Shown here piece after piece: positions 1 through 10,299 of a DNA stretch of 64,000 nt (the stretch's first letter is position 1; the number at the start of each line of letters is the position of its first letter). Position numbers and translations under genes: made by a program. Origin of the DNA: Carposina sasakii (Eukaryota > Arthropoda > Insecta > Lepidoptera > Carposinidae). Where the stretch lies: assembly GCA_014607495.2 (NCBI GenBank), contig CP053163.1, positions 8,102,716 through 8,166,715 of the forward strand. The letters run 5' to 3'. The notes under the pieces were generated by a model. The model did not search any database, had not been told where the DNA came from, and saw only the letters and a list, made by a program, of their open reading frames with translations.

Positions 1-2
1 AT

Positions 3-285
3 GCATCCGACTGCCCGAAGAGGAAAATCAAGGAGGGGAACAACGGTACCGGCGGCGGCACTGGAACTGGTCCAGCTAAGGAAAAGCGAGTAGACGTGTG
101 CATTGTGAATGCGCCTTCGGGTTCTCTGCGTCACTCTGGTGAGTCATTCCCATTTACTTACGACTCAGGTTCAGAGTGTTCCTTAGTTAAAGAATCGATT
201 GCTTTGAAACTTAGTGGTAAGCGAATTTATGACAATGTTTCTATGACTGGTATAGGACAAACTTCTATAGCCTCGTACATGCTCT
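3..285 (+). pseudogene. Ty3/gypsy-type Gag zinc-knuckle end and protease fragment
   Basis: The frame is open from base 3 to a stop at 285-287. The first residues (ASDCPKR) look like the end of a CCHC nucleocapsid zinc knuckle. A Gly/Thr-rich linker follows, then a retroviral-type aspartic protease start with the active-site triad DSG (FTYDSGSECSLVKES) and a GIGQTS strand. The protease breaks off near base 275 and the sequence jumps, in another frame, to the middle of a reverse transcriptase. This is the 5' piece of a rearranged element that continues off the left edge of the window. Assignment to Ty3/gypsy rests on the neighbouring RT and integrase pieces. Confidence 0.75.
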
Positions 286-1267
286 AGGCGATCTCGTGAA
301 CAAGTACGTTGTAGTGTACATGGATGACGTGCTAGTTGTGGCCAGTAACATCGACGAAGCTTTCGATAGACTAAAGGTAGTATTAGAAGTTCTTTCTGGG
401 AAGGGATTTTCGTTAAATCCTAAAAAGTGCTCATTCCTGAAAGAAAAAGTAGAGTACCTAGGCTTCGAGGTGCGCCGAGGTCAAATTCGTCTGAATCCAC
501 GAAAGATAGTTGCACTTACCGCTTTACCACCGACCGGCGCTCTTAATAATCAAGGTAGATTTTATGATTTTCATTTTGATTCGGGTGCTGAGTGTTCACT
601 AATAAAAGAAAGCGTTGCATCAAGTTTCAATGGTAAAAGAATTGCTAAAACTGTCTCTCTAACGGGAATTGGTCAAACCAGTGTATTCAGCACCCAGCAA
701 ATACTGTGTAATGTTGAAATTAATGATTATTGTTTAGAACTTTTATTACATGTTTTACCCGATGTGTATATGCGTAGTGATATTATGCTAGGTCGTGAAA
801 TATTGAGTCAAGGCTTCGTTATTAACTTGTCAACAAATAATTTTAGCATTTCAAAACAAAATAATTTGACAGTTTTAAATTGTGACGTTTTAACCGATTC
901 TAGTATCAGTAACGACTTTAGTAATGTTGACACAGATATACCCTCTTGTAAAAAGTCAGATCTTTTAACTATTTTAGGTGAATATTCCAGTTATTTTACA
1001 ACAGGTTTGCCAAAAACTCGTGTAACTACAGGTGAACTCGAAATTCGATTAATTGATCCGAAGTATAGAGGTCCTTTTAGGGTATCGGAGGTACTTGAAG
1101 GTAATCGTTATGTTCTTAAAGCCCTTAATTCCAATAGAACCTATAAGTACGCACATGACAGACTTAGGCGAATGCCTGCGAATGACATTACCAATGACAA
1201 GCTGACATGTGACCGTGATGATAATCTGTGCGAACTTGACGGGGATGGACCGTCATGTTCTAATTAA
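281..1267 (+). pseudogene. Mosaic Ty3/gypsy pol ORF: RT middle, second protease, integrase tail
   Basis: One uninterrupted frame of about 328 codons ends at TAA 1265-1267, but the domain order is wrong for a pol gene. It starts inside an RT palm (ALGDLVNKYVVVYMDD, catalytic YMDD) and runs through the thumb start (EKVEYLGFEV, LNPRKI). Near base 535 it switches to a second protease copy (FHFDSGAECSL, later DIMLGREIL) and its linker to the RT start (FTTGLPKTRVTTGELEIRL). Near base 1060 it switches to the integrase C-terminal chromodomain-like end (KYRGPFRV, YKYAHDRLRRM). The two protease pieces are similar but not identical, so two related elements contributed. The lack of stops suggests a young rearrangement or strand switching during reverse transcription. 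No functional polymerase can be made from it. Confidence 0.8.
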
Positions 1268-1470
1268 TGTTGAGTTGACTGATTGAGAGTGGTTTACGGA
1301 TACCGGATAGAGGTACTCGTATTCAAGAGTCACTGGATGGAAGTGACTAGACTGGTATACGGAAGCTGGATGGAAGTTTCCAAGAGTCACTGGATGGAAG
1401 TGACTAGACTGGTTTACGGAAGCTGGATGGAAGTTTCCAAGAGTTGCTAGATTGAGGCAACTAGACTTAC
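1268..1470 (+). repeat. 3' region of the LTR element: tandem 57-bp repeat built of stem-loops
   Basis: Two near-perfect 57-bp units lie at 1324-1380 and 1381-1437, with a degenerate third after them. Each unit contains two hairpins with a 7-nt loop GGATGGA: stem AGTCACT/AGTGACT (1328-1348 and 1385-1405) and stem GGAAGCT/AGTTTCC with one G-T pair (1361-1381 and 1418-1438). Flanking hairpins with related loops lie at 1301-1315 (loop GGATAGA) and 1442-1462 (stem AGTTGCT/GGCAACT, loop AGATTGA). The array follows the pol stop directly, so it would form the 3' untranslated part of the element RNA. Confidence 0.8.
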
Positions 1471-1689
1471 TTGACTGACGTTACTCTATATGGATTGTGT
1501 ATACTGTAGCCTTGTTTTGGAATTATTTACCTTGTGTGTGCCAGACCATCAAGTTCCTAGTAATTTTGATATCGAAATTAATGTGACCTCAGAGTCTAAA
1601 TGAATGAATTTTCATATGCGATGTACAAGTTACTGACCGGTTTTTTTAAATTGTGACTTTGACAAACCCTTGACAGACAGTAGTATGTA

Positions 1690-1910
1690 TTTGTGGCAGA
1701 ACCGAAGGACCGAGTTTCTGCTGTAGCCGATGGACAGTGCTACATGTGTGTGTGTGGGAAACCGAAGGACCGTGTTTCCGTAGTAGGTAGCCGATGGACT
1801 GTGCTACATGTGTGTGTTGGAAACCGAAGGACTGTGTTTCCATAGTAGATAGCCGAAGGACTGGCTATATGACTAACTGTTACTGTAATGTTGACCGAAG
1901 GAAAGGTCTG
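1690..1910 (+). repeat. Second stem-loop array of the LTR element (about 62-bp units)
   Basis: Three diverged units carry seven small hairpins whose loops share GAAGGA or GATGGA. Stems are GCAGAA/TTCTGC (1696-1721), GTAGC/GCTAC (1723-1743 and 1787-1807), GGAAAC/GTTTCC (1757-1779 and 1819-1841), ATAGCC/GGCTAT (1849-1868) and GACC/GGTC (1893-1908). The stems differ in sequence while the loop core stays. One further hairpin, CTACCCG/CGGGTAG with loop AGGA, lies at 2111-2128. Confidence 0.75.
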
Positions 1911-2298
1911 ACTGATTTAAACGTATGTGCGAGTCTGCTTATCTTTTATTTTTTATGTCTTTACGTAAAGATTTTGGGAACTTGACGGTCGATGAGCGAT
2001 TTTTGTGATTTCATGAACTATTGTAATAAGAAGTCTTTAAATTTAAGTTAAGGCAGAATGGCCGAGCGCAGATACTTCCTTGAGTTATCTTGTTCACAGA
2101 TTCATCGGTTCTACCCGAGGACGGGTAGTCTGTCAAAATGGCCGTGTCGGAGATCAAGATGTCATATCCTACAGTCGGATCTCCAACGCCATCTATTTTC
2201 AATCGTTGAAGTTAGAAACGTCAAGTCGATAGCTATCACTGACTGGAGGACAGCTGTCACTTGGGTAAAGACAAGACAGAGTACTGAGAGGGCGCCAC

Positions 2299-2570
2299 TG
2301 TAGATTTACAACGACTACCGGGTCGTTGAATTGAGCCGGAGGGTATTCTGTTCTTTTGTTGCGTCTGTCGGAGCGAAGCACGGGTGCTAATCAGCCTCTG
2401 TCTTGTACTTACCACGTTTCTACGTTATCCGCTAGAATCCTAGTAATCTTGTGCGTAGATACAGTGAAAGTGTTTGTGATTCCTAATTAAGCTTGTTTAC
2501 TACACGCCGCATTCTTTATTTCGGATTTTGGAAGATGTCGGACACACCTAACGGCACGCCACTCGACCCA
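2299..2570 (+). mobile_element. Candidate 3' LTR of the Ty3/gypsy-type element
   Basis: A purine-rich stretch with GAGAGGGCGCCAC (2288-2300) precedes a TGTAGATT start. The segment opens with a hairpin (CAACGAC/GTCGTTG, about 2309-2330). It is the expected place for a 3' LTR after pol and the stem-loop arrays. No second LTR copy is in the window, so the boundaries cannot be confirmed, and the 3' end is only a guess before the SINE that starts near 2583. Confidence 0.3.
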
Positions 2571-2582
2571 TCTACGTCAAAT

Positions 2583-2835
2583 ATAAATATATTATATTCA
2601 CACACTTCACAACACATTAACCTAGTCCCACACTAAGATCCCTAAGGTCTTGTGTCGTGGGTACTAAGCAACGGAAGGTATATAAATACCTATACATAGA
2701 TAAGTATATAAACATCCATGACTCGGAAACAAACATCGATGTTCATCACATCAATGTTTGCACCTAATGGGATTCGAACCCAGGACCTATGGCGTCGCAG
2801 GTCGGACCACTACCAACTACACCAATCGGTCGTCT
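2583..2835 (-). mobile_element. tRNA-derived SINE, near full length, minus strand
   Basis: Read on the minus strand it starts with a tRNA-like head with a pol III A-box-like stretch (TTGGTGTAGTTGGTAGTGG) and a B box (GGGTTCGAATCCC, plus-strand complement near 2769). A tail with a TTTATATAC-rich segment and a TACCCACGACACAAG motif follows. This layout is typical of abundant lepidopteran SINEs. A tail fragment of the same family lies at 23300-23368 in the same orientation, which supports a dispersed repeat and not a tRNA gene. Confidence 0.75.
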
Positions 2836-3499
2836 AAATATTATTATATTTTAGTTAACGGCCCTGTGCTCATGTCGAGCTTCACTAGAATACATAATAT
2901 CAACTGCTTCTCCTTCCGTAACCGTCGATTAAGAGCCGGCAGACAAATAAAAATCTCACGGTTGCTCCGCCCACATACCCCGCCACCCGCAACACAAAGT
3001 TCTTACGCGCGAAATCTGCGTAGTTATAATTTGAAATTCGCGCGTTCAGGGGAGTTCTCTCAAGTTCTTTGTGTTTCGTGTCCCTCTATTGTTTTCTCTC
3101 GTCTAAAACATTTTACCATTGTTTAGATTTCCCTCAATAACAGAAGATAACAAAACCTATCATTCACGAAGTTTTCAGATATTTCATTCGATTTATTAAC
3201 GTTCTAGAACATTCATATCCGGATACACGGAATAGTGCTTACGTTTTAAGGTTCTGTCTGCATAAAAAATAATAAATCGTATTATGTACTTAGTGATGTT
3301 TTATAATAATTTATACCTTAACCAGCGTTTTGTCCGCTACCCCATCCGGCATTCGCATTAACTTAGTGACTTAGTATCTTTAAAACGTAAATTTCGGAAA
3401 ATGCAGAAATAGGTATTTAATGAATTTTACTTAAGGCTGTTAAATTTAGGTGAATTTGAAGCAAATTAGAAGAATTTCTTTATCTTACAAATTTTCAAC

Positions 3500-3775
3500 C
3501 CCCTTTTTACATTTCCGACTTCAAAAAAGAAAAAAATCATCTGTATGTTTTTTATGTGTGTTACCTCAGAACTCCGTCATTTATGAACCGATTTGATTTT
3601 TTTTTATAGTTGGTCATGGTATGCTTCCAAGTTAGTCCCATATTCACCACATCAGGATCTGATGATGGGATCTTGTAGAAATCGAGGGCAATCCTCAAGT
3701 ATTGTAGGCACATTTAGTCTGTTTTTATACTTTTACTGAGCGTGAAGTCGGTTTTTCGTTTAAAAAAAAATATTT
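3500..3775. repeat. Dispersed repeat with short CCGACTTCA inverted ends
   Basis: The segment starts near TTTCCGACTTCAAAAAAG and ends near GCGTGAAGTCGGTTTTTCG, so its ends form a short inverted repeat around CCGACTTC. The interior (ACCTCAGAACTCCGTCATTT and so on) resembles a common lepidopteran interspersed repeat, from memory. No coding capacity is visible. Its superfamily is not clear. Confidence 0.4.
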
Positions 3776-3893
3776 ATTGTTAGAATTATTCAAAATCCCT
3801 TCTTTGGGGACTACATGACCTACATGACCAACATAACCTTACATACATACATAACCTACATAACAAATTACGTCATAGTTGGTTAATATTCTT

Positions 3894-3942
3894 TTTGGCC
3901 GCCCGAAAAACGGTCGGAGGTCATTATTATTATTATTATTCG
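3894..3942 (+). mobile_element. SINE 3' tail fragment with (ATT)n
   Basis: TTGGCCGCCCGAAAAACGG, then GTCGGAGGTCATTATTATT, matches the 3' end of the SINE seen complete at 30645-31000 (CGAAATACGGTCGGAGATCATCAT). The fragment is short and ends in a trinucleotide microsatellite. Confidence 0.5.
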
Positions 3943-4830
3943 TATTTAACTTAGGTACTATCTTAAACACGAAGATTGTAAACTTAAATGTAGTATTATA
4001 ATAACGGCTATATTTGATTTCATTCCCTCATATCCATTAAGTCAATATTTGAATGTGAACAATGGTCCTTAAGATGAGTATATATTCGTAACTAAACATA
4101 CGACCAAAGCATGAAGGTATATATCTGTTATCAAGTACTGAGATACCAATCAATAGAATTGTACAAATACTTAAGAGTTAATTTTAATTGAACTAAGCTC
4201 ACAAAGCTCCATTATATCAGTATAAATTTATGTGAAACTAGCTGAATAACACGACATTGTAGCACAAGTTATATATAAGTTTCAATGACCTTTCAAATTC
4301 ATTTGGTAGATTTCGTATAAAATAATTACAAACAACTTTTCTAGTTACCATTCACAAATTAATCAAACATTGGTTAAATCAGGCCTAATTTTATCAAGCT
4401 GGTACCTAGGGGGAGGTGGGGCACATTGATGCACCATTAACTTGCTATCGATCTAAGGTTACCGAATGGCGTCAACACTTAAACTTGTCTATTTATGTCC
4501 CAAAATGGAAATTGCAACCGCACTAATATTCGGTTATTTCGGTGGCCATGGCGACAAGAGCCTGTTTTGAGTGCAACCGATTAAATGTAACCCTACGAGT
4601 ATTTCAATGATTTTCTGTGTCATCATAAGATGATCTCTACATATTACAAGCGACTTATAATAGTAATATCCAGTAAAAGAGTTATTAATTAATGTTAACT
4701 GGAGATGAGACGCTAGGCCCTTGGGGACCGGCGGCGTTCCAAACCTACAGGGACCTGGCCGGGCGGCTCCGACTACGTCCCATAGGTACGTAGGTACGCC
4801 ATAGCCCTAAGTAGTTTTAAGCGAGTTAAT

Positions 4831-5137
4831 CCGATGACCCCCGTGCCTTGGAAGATGGGGCGCTCTCTGGTTTGGGATGCAACCTGCGTTGACACCTTAA
4901 CAGCGTCCCATCTCCCAGGCACAACAATCAAAAGTGACTGCGGCCAATGCGGCTGAAAACCTCAAACGACGCAAATACGCAAACCTCAGTGGTGACTACC
5001 TATTTGAGCCGTTTGGGGTTCAAACCATGGGGCCATGGGGTCCAGGATCCCACATCCTTTTTAAGCATATATCGAAAAGGTTGGTCGAGGCATCTCATGG
5101 CCAGAGGGCTGGTTCATTTTTTTTGGACAGCGAGTAA
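4831..5137 (+). pseudogene. Fragment of a restriction-like-endonuclease type retroelement protein
   Basis: The frame from 4831 reads PMTPVPWKMGRSLVWDATCV. A shift near 4935 leads into AENLKRRKYANLSG, then EPFGVQTMGPWGPGSH, up to a stop at 5135-5137. The same order of motifs occurs in the longer ORF at 27081-28085 (minus), where PDGMTLVPW, LVWDATCVD and an out-of-frame GVETLGPWGPSAH are found. In this copy the Asp-Gly after the Pro of the PDG motif is missing. The family is seen downstream of reverse transcriptases in many invertebrates, from memory. The GC-rich stretch 4712-4800 just upstream may belong to the same element, but I see no clear frame there. Confidence 0.6.
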
Positions 5138-5169
5138 GCCTCATAGGACACATAGGTGCGGTTAGTTTT

Positions 5170-6020
5170 GGGGCACGCGAAGACCAATCATTAATCTAAG
5201 GGGCACATTTATACACAATGCACTACCCAGCACATACGTAATGTCCTGTGCAGTGCTTATGTTTTGTGGTGATTCATATTAGCCCCGTCTCCAGCAGCAT
5301 CTCCTGCAGTGCACGTCGTAAGAGTAGACAAAGCTGCAATGCCTCTCCTCTCAGATGACGAGCTAGAAGCTTGTTACTATACTAAACGTAGCTATTGGAT
5401 CTTCTTTATGATTTTCCAGTTCTGATTACTTTTTAAACAGAACCATATGAGTGTGTTCTTCATATAGGTATTATCTAAATGTTTAAATATTACAAATAGG
5501 TATAATTTTTTGTTAATTATTTACACAGACCTTATTCATGGTTTAACCAATTACCTACATCGGGTTTTAAATTTTGTTAAGAATCATGAAGTGAATACAT
5601 TGTATAAATATACCTCATAATAAAACTAGAGTTAAATTGTAACTCACAATCAAAATTCTACATTGTTGCCAACAAAACTTACGAGACTTACAATTTTATT
5701 TAATTACCTGTTAAAATCTAATCGCATTGTCTAAAACCACGTATTTGATGGTCTAACTTAAAACTACTGTTTTTCACAGTTTACTGTTTTACTGTTTTAC
5801 AGTATTCGAGACATACTGCTATACGTAGCTCATAACAACATTCTTCACACAATAAAATATATAAATATAAACATATGAAACGGATTATATTTCTTATTTA
5901 ATGAACACAATCTGTTTATTTATTATAAAATACTTTTAAAGTAAGTATTACCAAGTACCCTAGAATTTAAGCTTGATTTCACCATAAGCAATATTAATTT
6001 CGAGCTATCTCAACCACGTA
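5170..6020. other. AT-rich intergenic stretch without a recognised feature
   Basis: No ORF of note, no inverted repeat and no match to other repeats of the window was seen. It is simple AT-rich sequence typical of insect non-coding DNA. Confidence 0.5.
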
Positions 6021-6024
6021 TAGC

Positions 6025-6166
6025 ATCTTCTGTTCGTGTGTTTGTAATTGAACTCCTTCTAAACGGCTGGACCGATTTTGATAAAAATCGGTTTAGATTC
6101 ACAATTCTGTCAACTAGAACAAGTTTTTCTGCAGTCCACGCGGACGGAGTCGTGGGCGTCCACTAG
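6025..6166 (+). mobile_element. Helitron-like 3' end
   Basis: GGCTGGACCGATTTTGAT is followed by a 3' end with CCACGCGGACGGAGTCGTGG and a terminal CTAG (6163-6166) before a T. CGCGGAC and GTCGTGG can pair imperfectly around a short loop about 10 bases before CTAG, as expected for a Helitron 3' terminus. The same end occurs near 14322, 19055 and 53465. Confidence 0.55.
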
Positions 6167-6169
6167 TAT

Positions 6170-7495
6170 ATAAATGAAACAAGTTGCTAGCTTGTCGACT
6201 GGGATAATAAGGTAATGTGTTGCTACTAATGCTATCCTACCCATTTTGTAGTACCACCCAAAATAGCTATAGATAATTCAATTTTAGTCCACATTCTAAA
6301 CAGACTTGATTACGTTATAACTCTCTCAAACAACTGCCTTCCAAAAGGTGTATAATAGATTATTTCTGGAAGTCCCAAACACACTTACCAACACAAACGG
6401 TAGGCGCAGGTAAATGAAATAAAAACACCCTCCAGCGATAGCTCTCATAACAGACTGTCTGCGGAATATTCATTATCACTTCAATAAGTGACTTTAATAA
6501 GACGATGCCTTCGGCGTTTAAAGATGACTTCCACTTGAGACTTGGATATTTTTAAAGAGTTAGTAATTTATTGATACCTACTTAATCTTTATTTTAAAAA
6601 AAAATGTATTGACATGCACAACTAAGCAACATTGTAATCTAATATCTTGGTATGCAACTTTTGGTAATGTACTCGTACCTACAGTAACTTGCTTGACACG
6701 TTCCCGCAGTCAAACTGTTATAACAGTACAATCGTACAATCACAATTTAAAAGTTTAAACTGTAAATTAAATAAAATAATAATAATAAATTAATTGTTGA
6801 TGCATTATGATACCTCATCTAGGTCCTTACCCTAAGTGTGCCTATACAACATGTCGAGCGTGACAGTATCTAGTGTTAGTAACTTAAAATCTTACATACA
6901 CGTGCATAAGGTCGATTCCGGCAGTCACAGCATAAATCTAAAGATATTTAAACCTAAAATTATTATAAAAGTTTATGCATGTCGAAAGCTATTCTTGTAG
7001 TCAATTTTCTGACCGTTGGCGACTAAATTTAATTTAATTTGACGTTTCAACTTTTTTAAATTCACTTTAGGTTTATGCATAAAAAACTATTCTGGACAAG
7101 TTACAAGCCGAGGACGCGCAGAGTGATTCGCGTGAATGTTGCGATAGTTGTGACGGTTGTAAATATCCAAGTCGGGGTGTGTTTTAGATACTTCATTTTA
7201 TAGATATTTAGATGGAATATTCTAACCATGGTATTCTAACTCTATATAGGTAGAGAACGAATATGAGTCATTGTGCTCGTAAGACTAGTTCATCTTGCGT
7301 CATTAAATTATGATACATATAATTATATCACATTATGAAATGAGATCAAGTAAAAAAAATCTCATCCGCAACTTCACGTATTGGGAACGAACAAACATCA
7401 ATCCGTCTTAACTACTTTCCTATTTAATTGGAAACCCGGCGTAGAAAAAGACAAGTAACTACTAATCTGGCATATAAAGTTATATTAAATTTTAT
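6170..7495. other. Intergenic stretch without a recognised feature
   Basis: AT-rich sequence with short low-complexity runs (for example AATAATAATAATAAATTAAT near 6775). A somewhat GC-richer patch lies at 7105-7180, without convincing splice sites or an open frame. Nothing else could be supported. Confidence 0.45.
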
Positions 7496-7497
7496 GT

Positions 7498-7622
7498 AGC
7501 GGTCACCTGCCCAGCCAGCGTGGTGACTATGGGCAAAAACGCCCTATGGCAGTAGCTTTGTAGCGTGCCCTGGGGGAGGCCTACGTCCAGCAGTGGACTG
7601 CAATAGGCTGAAGAAGAAGATA
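7498..7622 (+). mobile_element. LINE/SINE 3' end fragment (AGTGGACTGCAATAGGCTGA type)
   Basis: The segment carries the sequence block GCCCAGCCAGCGTGGTGACT and the terminal block GGGGGAGGCCTACGTCCAGC, then CAATAGGCTGAAGAAGAAGA. Other copies of the terminal block are at 13262-13305, 15810-15865, 20145-20190 and 35336-35370. The complete RTE 3' coding ends in this window (for example LLGEAYVPQWT at 59889-59940, minus) have the equivalent sequence. Confidence 0.6.
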
Positions 7623-7624
7623 TT

Positions 7625-8835
7625 TCATGTGACGTATATCACATTCCCACTTTGAAGTTTATTAATTTGGCTTAAGAAACTACAGAGTAAACAGACTTTT
7701 AAAAGAGTTAGCGCGAATCGGCACAATCTTAGAAAGACCCGTAGCATCTGGCGTGCTGTCTCGGCTACCGCTTCAGAAATTCCAAGACGCTTCAAATGCC
7801 CCTTACCTAAGCTTAGGGTCTATCTCCACCGGTGACGTATATAAGTAGTTATGAAATTTTAGTCAAGAAAGTTATCGTCACATCGTAGCCATTCATCCTA
7901 TTTCTACTTGCAACAATTTAATTATTTGTCATGAAAAAATCTTGCAAGGCGCGTCTGGAGCTGCGTTGCATTTATGCAGAAAAACGCAGTATATTTACTC
8001 AACTTTGGACCCTAATTTCTTGGGAACTTGGAAAAAGTAACAAAGTCAGAAAGTGTTAAAACATTTTCTAGTAAGCATAATTTATTTATTTTGGTTCTAT
8101 CACCATCTTCAAAAGATACAGAACAGACGCACAATAATCTTTATTAAATTTTCTATAAATTAAAATAAATGTAATCAAGACCGCTACCTTTATACAGAAA
8201 ACCCGTCGATTTGAAATGGGTAAAAGGCTAAAAAGACACTGAAATGGCCAATTATTAAAAGGTGAATTACCTTTTAATTAAAAGTAAGTATTCCGATCCG
8301 GGTGAATAGACCCCTAATTAAGCAAGACCAAAAATGGAGTTTCCTTTTTTATTTATCAAATTTCGGATCGCCAGTTAATGGTTTCTAGACTATGAGTGAC
8401 GAGCGTGTTTTGAAATTTCATTCAAATTTACATTTTCTGCTAAACGTAATAGTTCTGAACATTTTTAATGATTTTAGTATTATTTAAAATTTCTGACGAA
8501 AGCTAAGAACTAACTACGTTGCAGACATTTGTCGTGACGTGTACCTATTGAAAAAGCTTTTGCATTATTTTAATGGTCTTTCGAAAATATATATACTATA
8601 GGGTGCCCTGAATTCGTCTATATGAGTGTAGGTAGCTGAAATTCCCGCTCTCCCTTACTCCTAATAATATGTAATAAAAAATCTAGAAGTTGGTTATATA
8701 AATATCTATAAAGCGTGAAGAGGTAACAAGCAAAGTTATTTTCGTATTTACAATATTACAATACAGACTTATTTTTTCTTCTTCTTGTGAGGGTGATGTA
8801 TCTCCTGATCTTCGATACCTATCCTGTCTATATGT
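7625..8835. other. Intergenic stretch without a recognised feature
   Basis: No supported gene or repeat. The sequence is AT-rich with several short A/T runs. Confidence 0.45.
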
Positions 8836-8837
8836 CC

Positions 8838-8965
8838 TATGTTGTCCTCCCGGAAACCCTTAATCGCCTCGTACGATGCCCACGGGCAGGCAGGGGTACA
8901 AACTCTACTCTGCCGACACCACGCGACTTATTTCTATTTCGCTTTAATAATAAAGCAGTTTGTGT
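8838..8965 (-). mobile_element. Non-autonomous LINE/SINE fragment, minus strand
   Basis: The reverse complement (GTCGGCAGAGTAGAGTTTGT, then the block CGTACGAGGCGATTAAGGGT) matches the start of the element at 15632-15868. A 61-codon ORF that covers it (8787-8972, plus) is only a by-product. Confidence 0.55.
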
Positions 8966-8969
8966 TTTA

Positions 8970-10120
8970 TAATATAAGATTTGTATGCACATAATGCACA
9001 AATCTTGGTCTTAGCTCAGGTAAACTCATGTTTAATAGATCAGCTGAGTAAAAATCGACTTTTTAGTATAATAAATCTTTTAGACATTCATATACGAGTA
9101 TAATATCACAGTTCCCATTCTGACCAAAAACAGGAGTTGGAAGATCTCCAATTTTCGCCTGCAGATAATAATATATTCTCATATCGACATTCTAACAAAA
9201 AATCTGACCACATGCTATTTTTGCTCCAACGCGGTTCATAATTTATTCCAGTTTGGGTAGTTTCCATGTTTATTTTTATTAGTAGTCTGTAAATTCGACC
9301 TTCTATATCATGTTTCCGTTAAAATGATTCCTTAAACAATAAAACGCTTGAGAAGTTAATTAAAAGGACGGGATATTTTTTTCTCGTAAAACAAAAAGGC
9401 GCGATCAAGGCCTTCGGAAAAAATAACAATAAGTAATTTCTCATTTTCTGTGCTCTTGTCGAACGGATAAACTGTATTTATGGAGCAAGTATAAACTAAA
9501 TACTGAATAATAAGTAAACGACGAAAATAAAATACTTTCTTGCTTTCTTTTAAACATAAATAAAGTAGGTAGGTACTACAGTTCACATTTTTATTGCGGT
9601 AGGCAGAAGCTAGTAGATATATTATATATTACATAATATATATTACAACAAAAAAACTTATCTAATGATTATATTTTGTCTACTGCCCACTTTGACAATA
9701 AATTATTTTTTATCGCCCCAATTTTTTCACCTAATAAAAACTACTATAACTCCCAAGCCTCTACACAACGCCCCAATTTTTTTCTGGGTCTCTTACCACC
9801 CCCTGGCCTGTAGCGCCTATAAGCGGGCGTTATCGCTCACTTTGGGAAAGGCTGGTCTAGATTGAACAACATAAAGAAGTTAGAAAATTTCGTTTTTTAA
9901 CTAATTCACTCCGTGTTCGATTTGATTAATACCATGGTTAGATAAAGTAGATAATATCGCAAGCCATACTCGTACCTTCTTGGAATATTCGTTACTTAAC
10001 GTGTCATATCGTTTTGCATTGACGTTAGTTGTCGCAAATTTCCCGCCAATAGTGGTTAGACCATGGAGGGTCAGACTTTATCACGTGATTTGACAAATAC
10101 GCGAAAATGAGGGCTTTCTA
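8970..10120. other. Intergenic stretch without a recognised gene
   Basis: It contains an AT-palindrome-rich patch at 9615-9650 (ATATTATATATTACATAATA) and otherwise AT-rich sequence. The 66-76 codon ORFs at 9356-9586 (minus) and 9665-9865 (plus) have no recognisable domain or splice context. Confidence 0.4.
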
Positions 10121-10122
10121 TT

Positions 10123-10294
10123 GGCCGTTTTTCCACTAGACGACACGGCCACGACACGACCACGACCACGGGTTTTTTGGAAGCATAAATGTAGTACGTG
10201 TACTTACTATATTTATGTAACATCTATTTAATCTGAGACATGCAATAAATGAATCTGAAATAGTATGGCTCGTTTTTACACTAGACGACACGGC
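10123..10294. repeat. Pair of direct repeats of about 28 bp
   Basis: CGTTTTTCCACTAGACGACA with CGGCC after it (10123-10150) and CGTTTTTACACTAGACGACA with CGGCC after it (10267-10294) are direct repeats spaced 144 bases apart. A GC-rich series of CACGAC units follows the first copy. Confidence 0.6.
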
Positions 10295-10299
10295 CCCCT

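Noticed and set aside
1324..1437. CRISPR-like direct repeats
   Set aside because: Only two units, directly adjacent with no spacers, in a eukaryotic retrotransposon.
2758..2835. Possible tRNA gene on the minus strand
   Set aside because: The tRNA-like part continues into a SINE tail that recurs at 23300.
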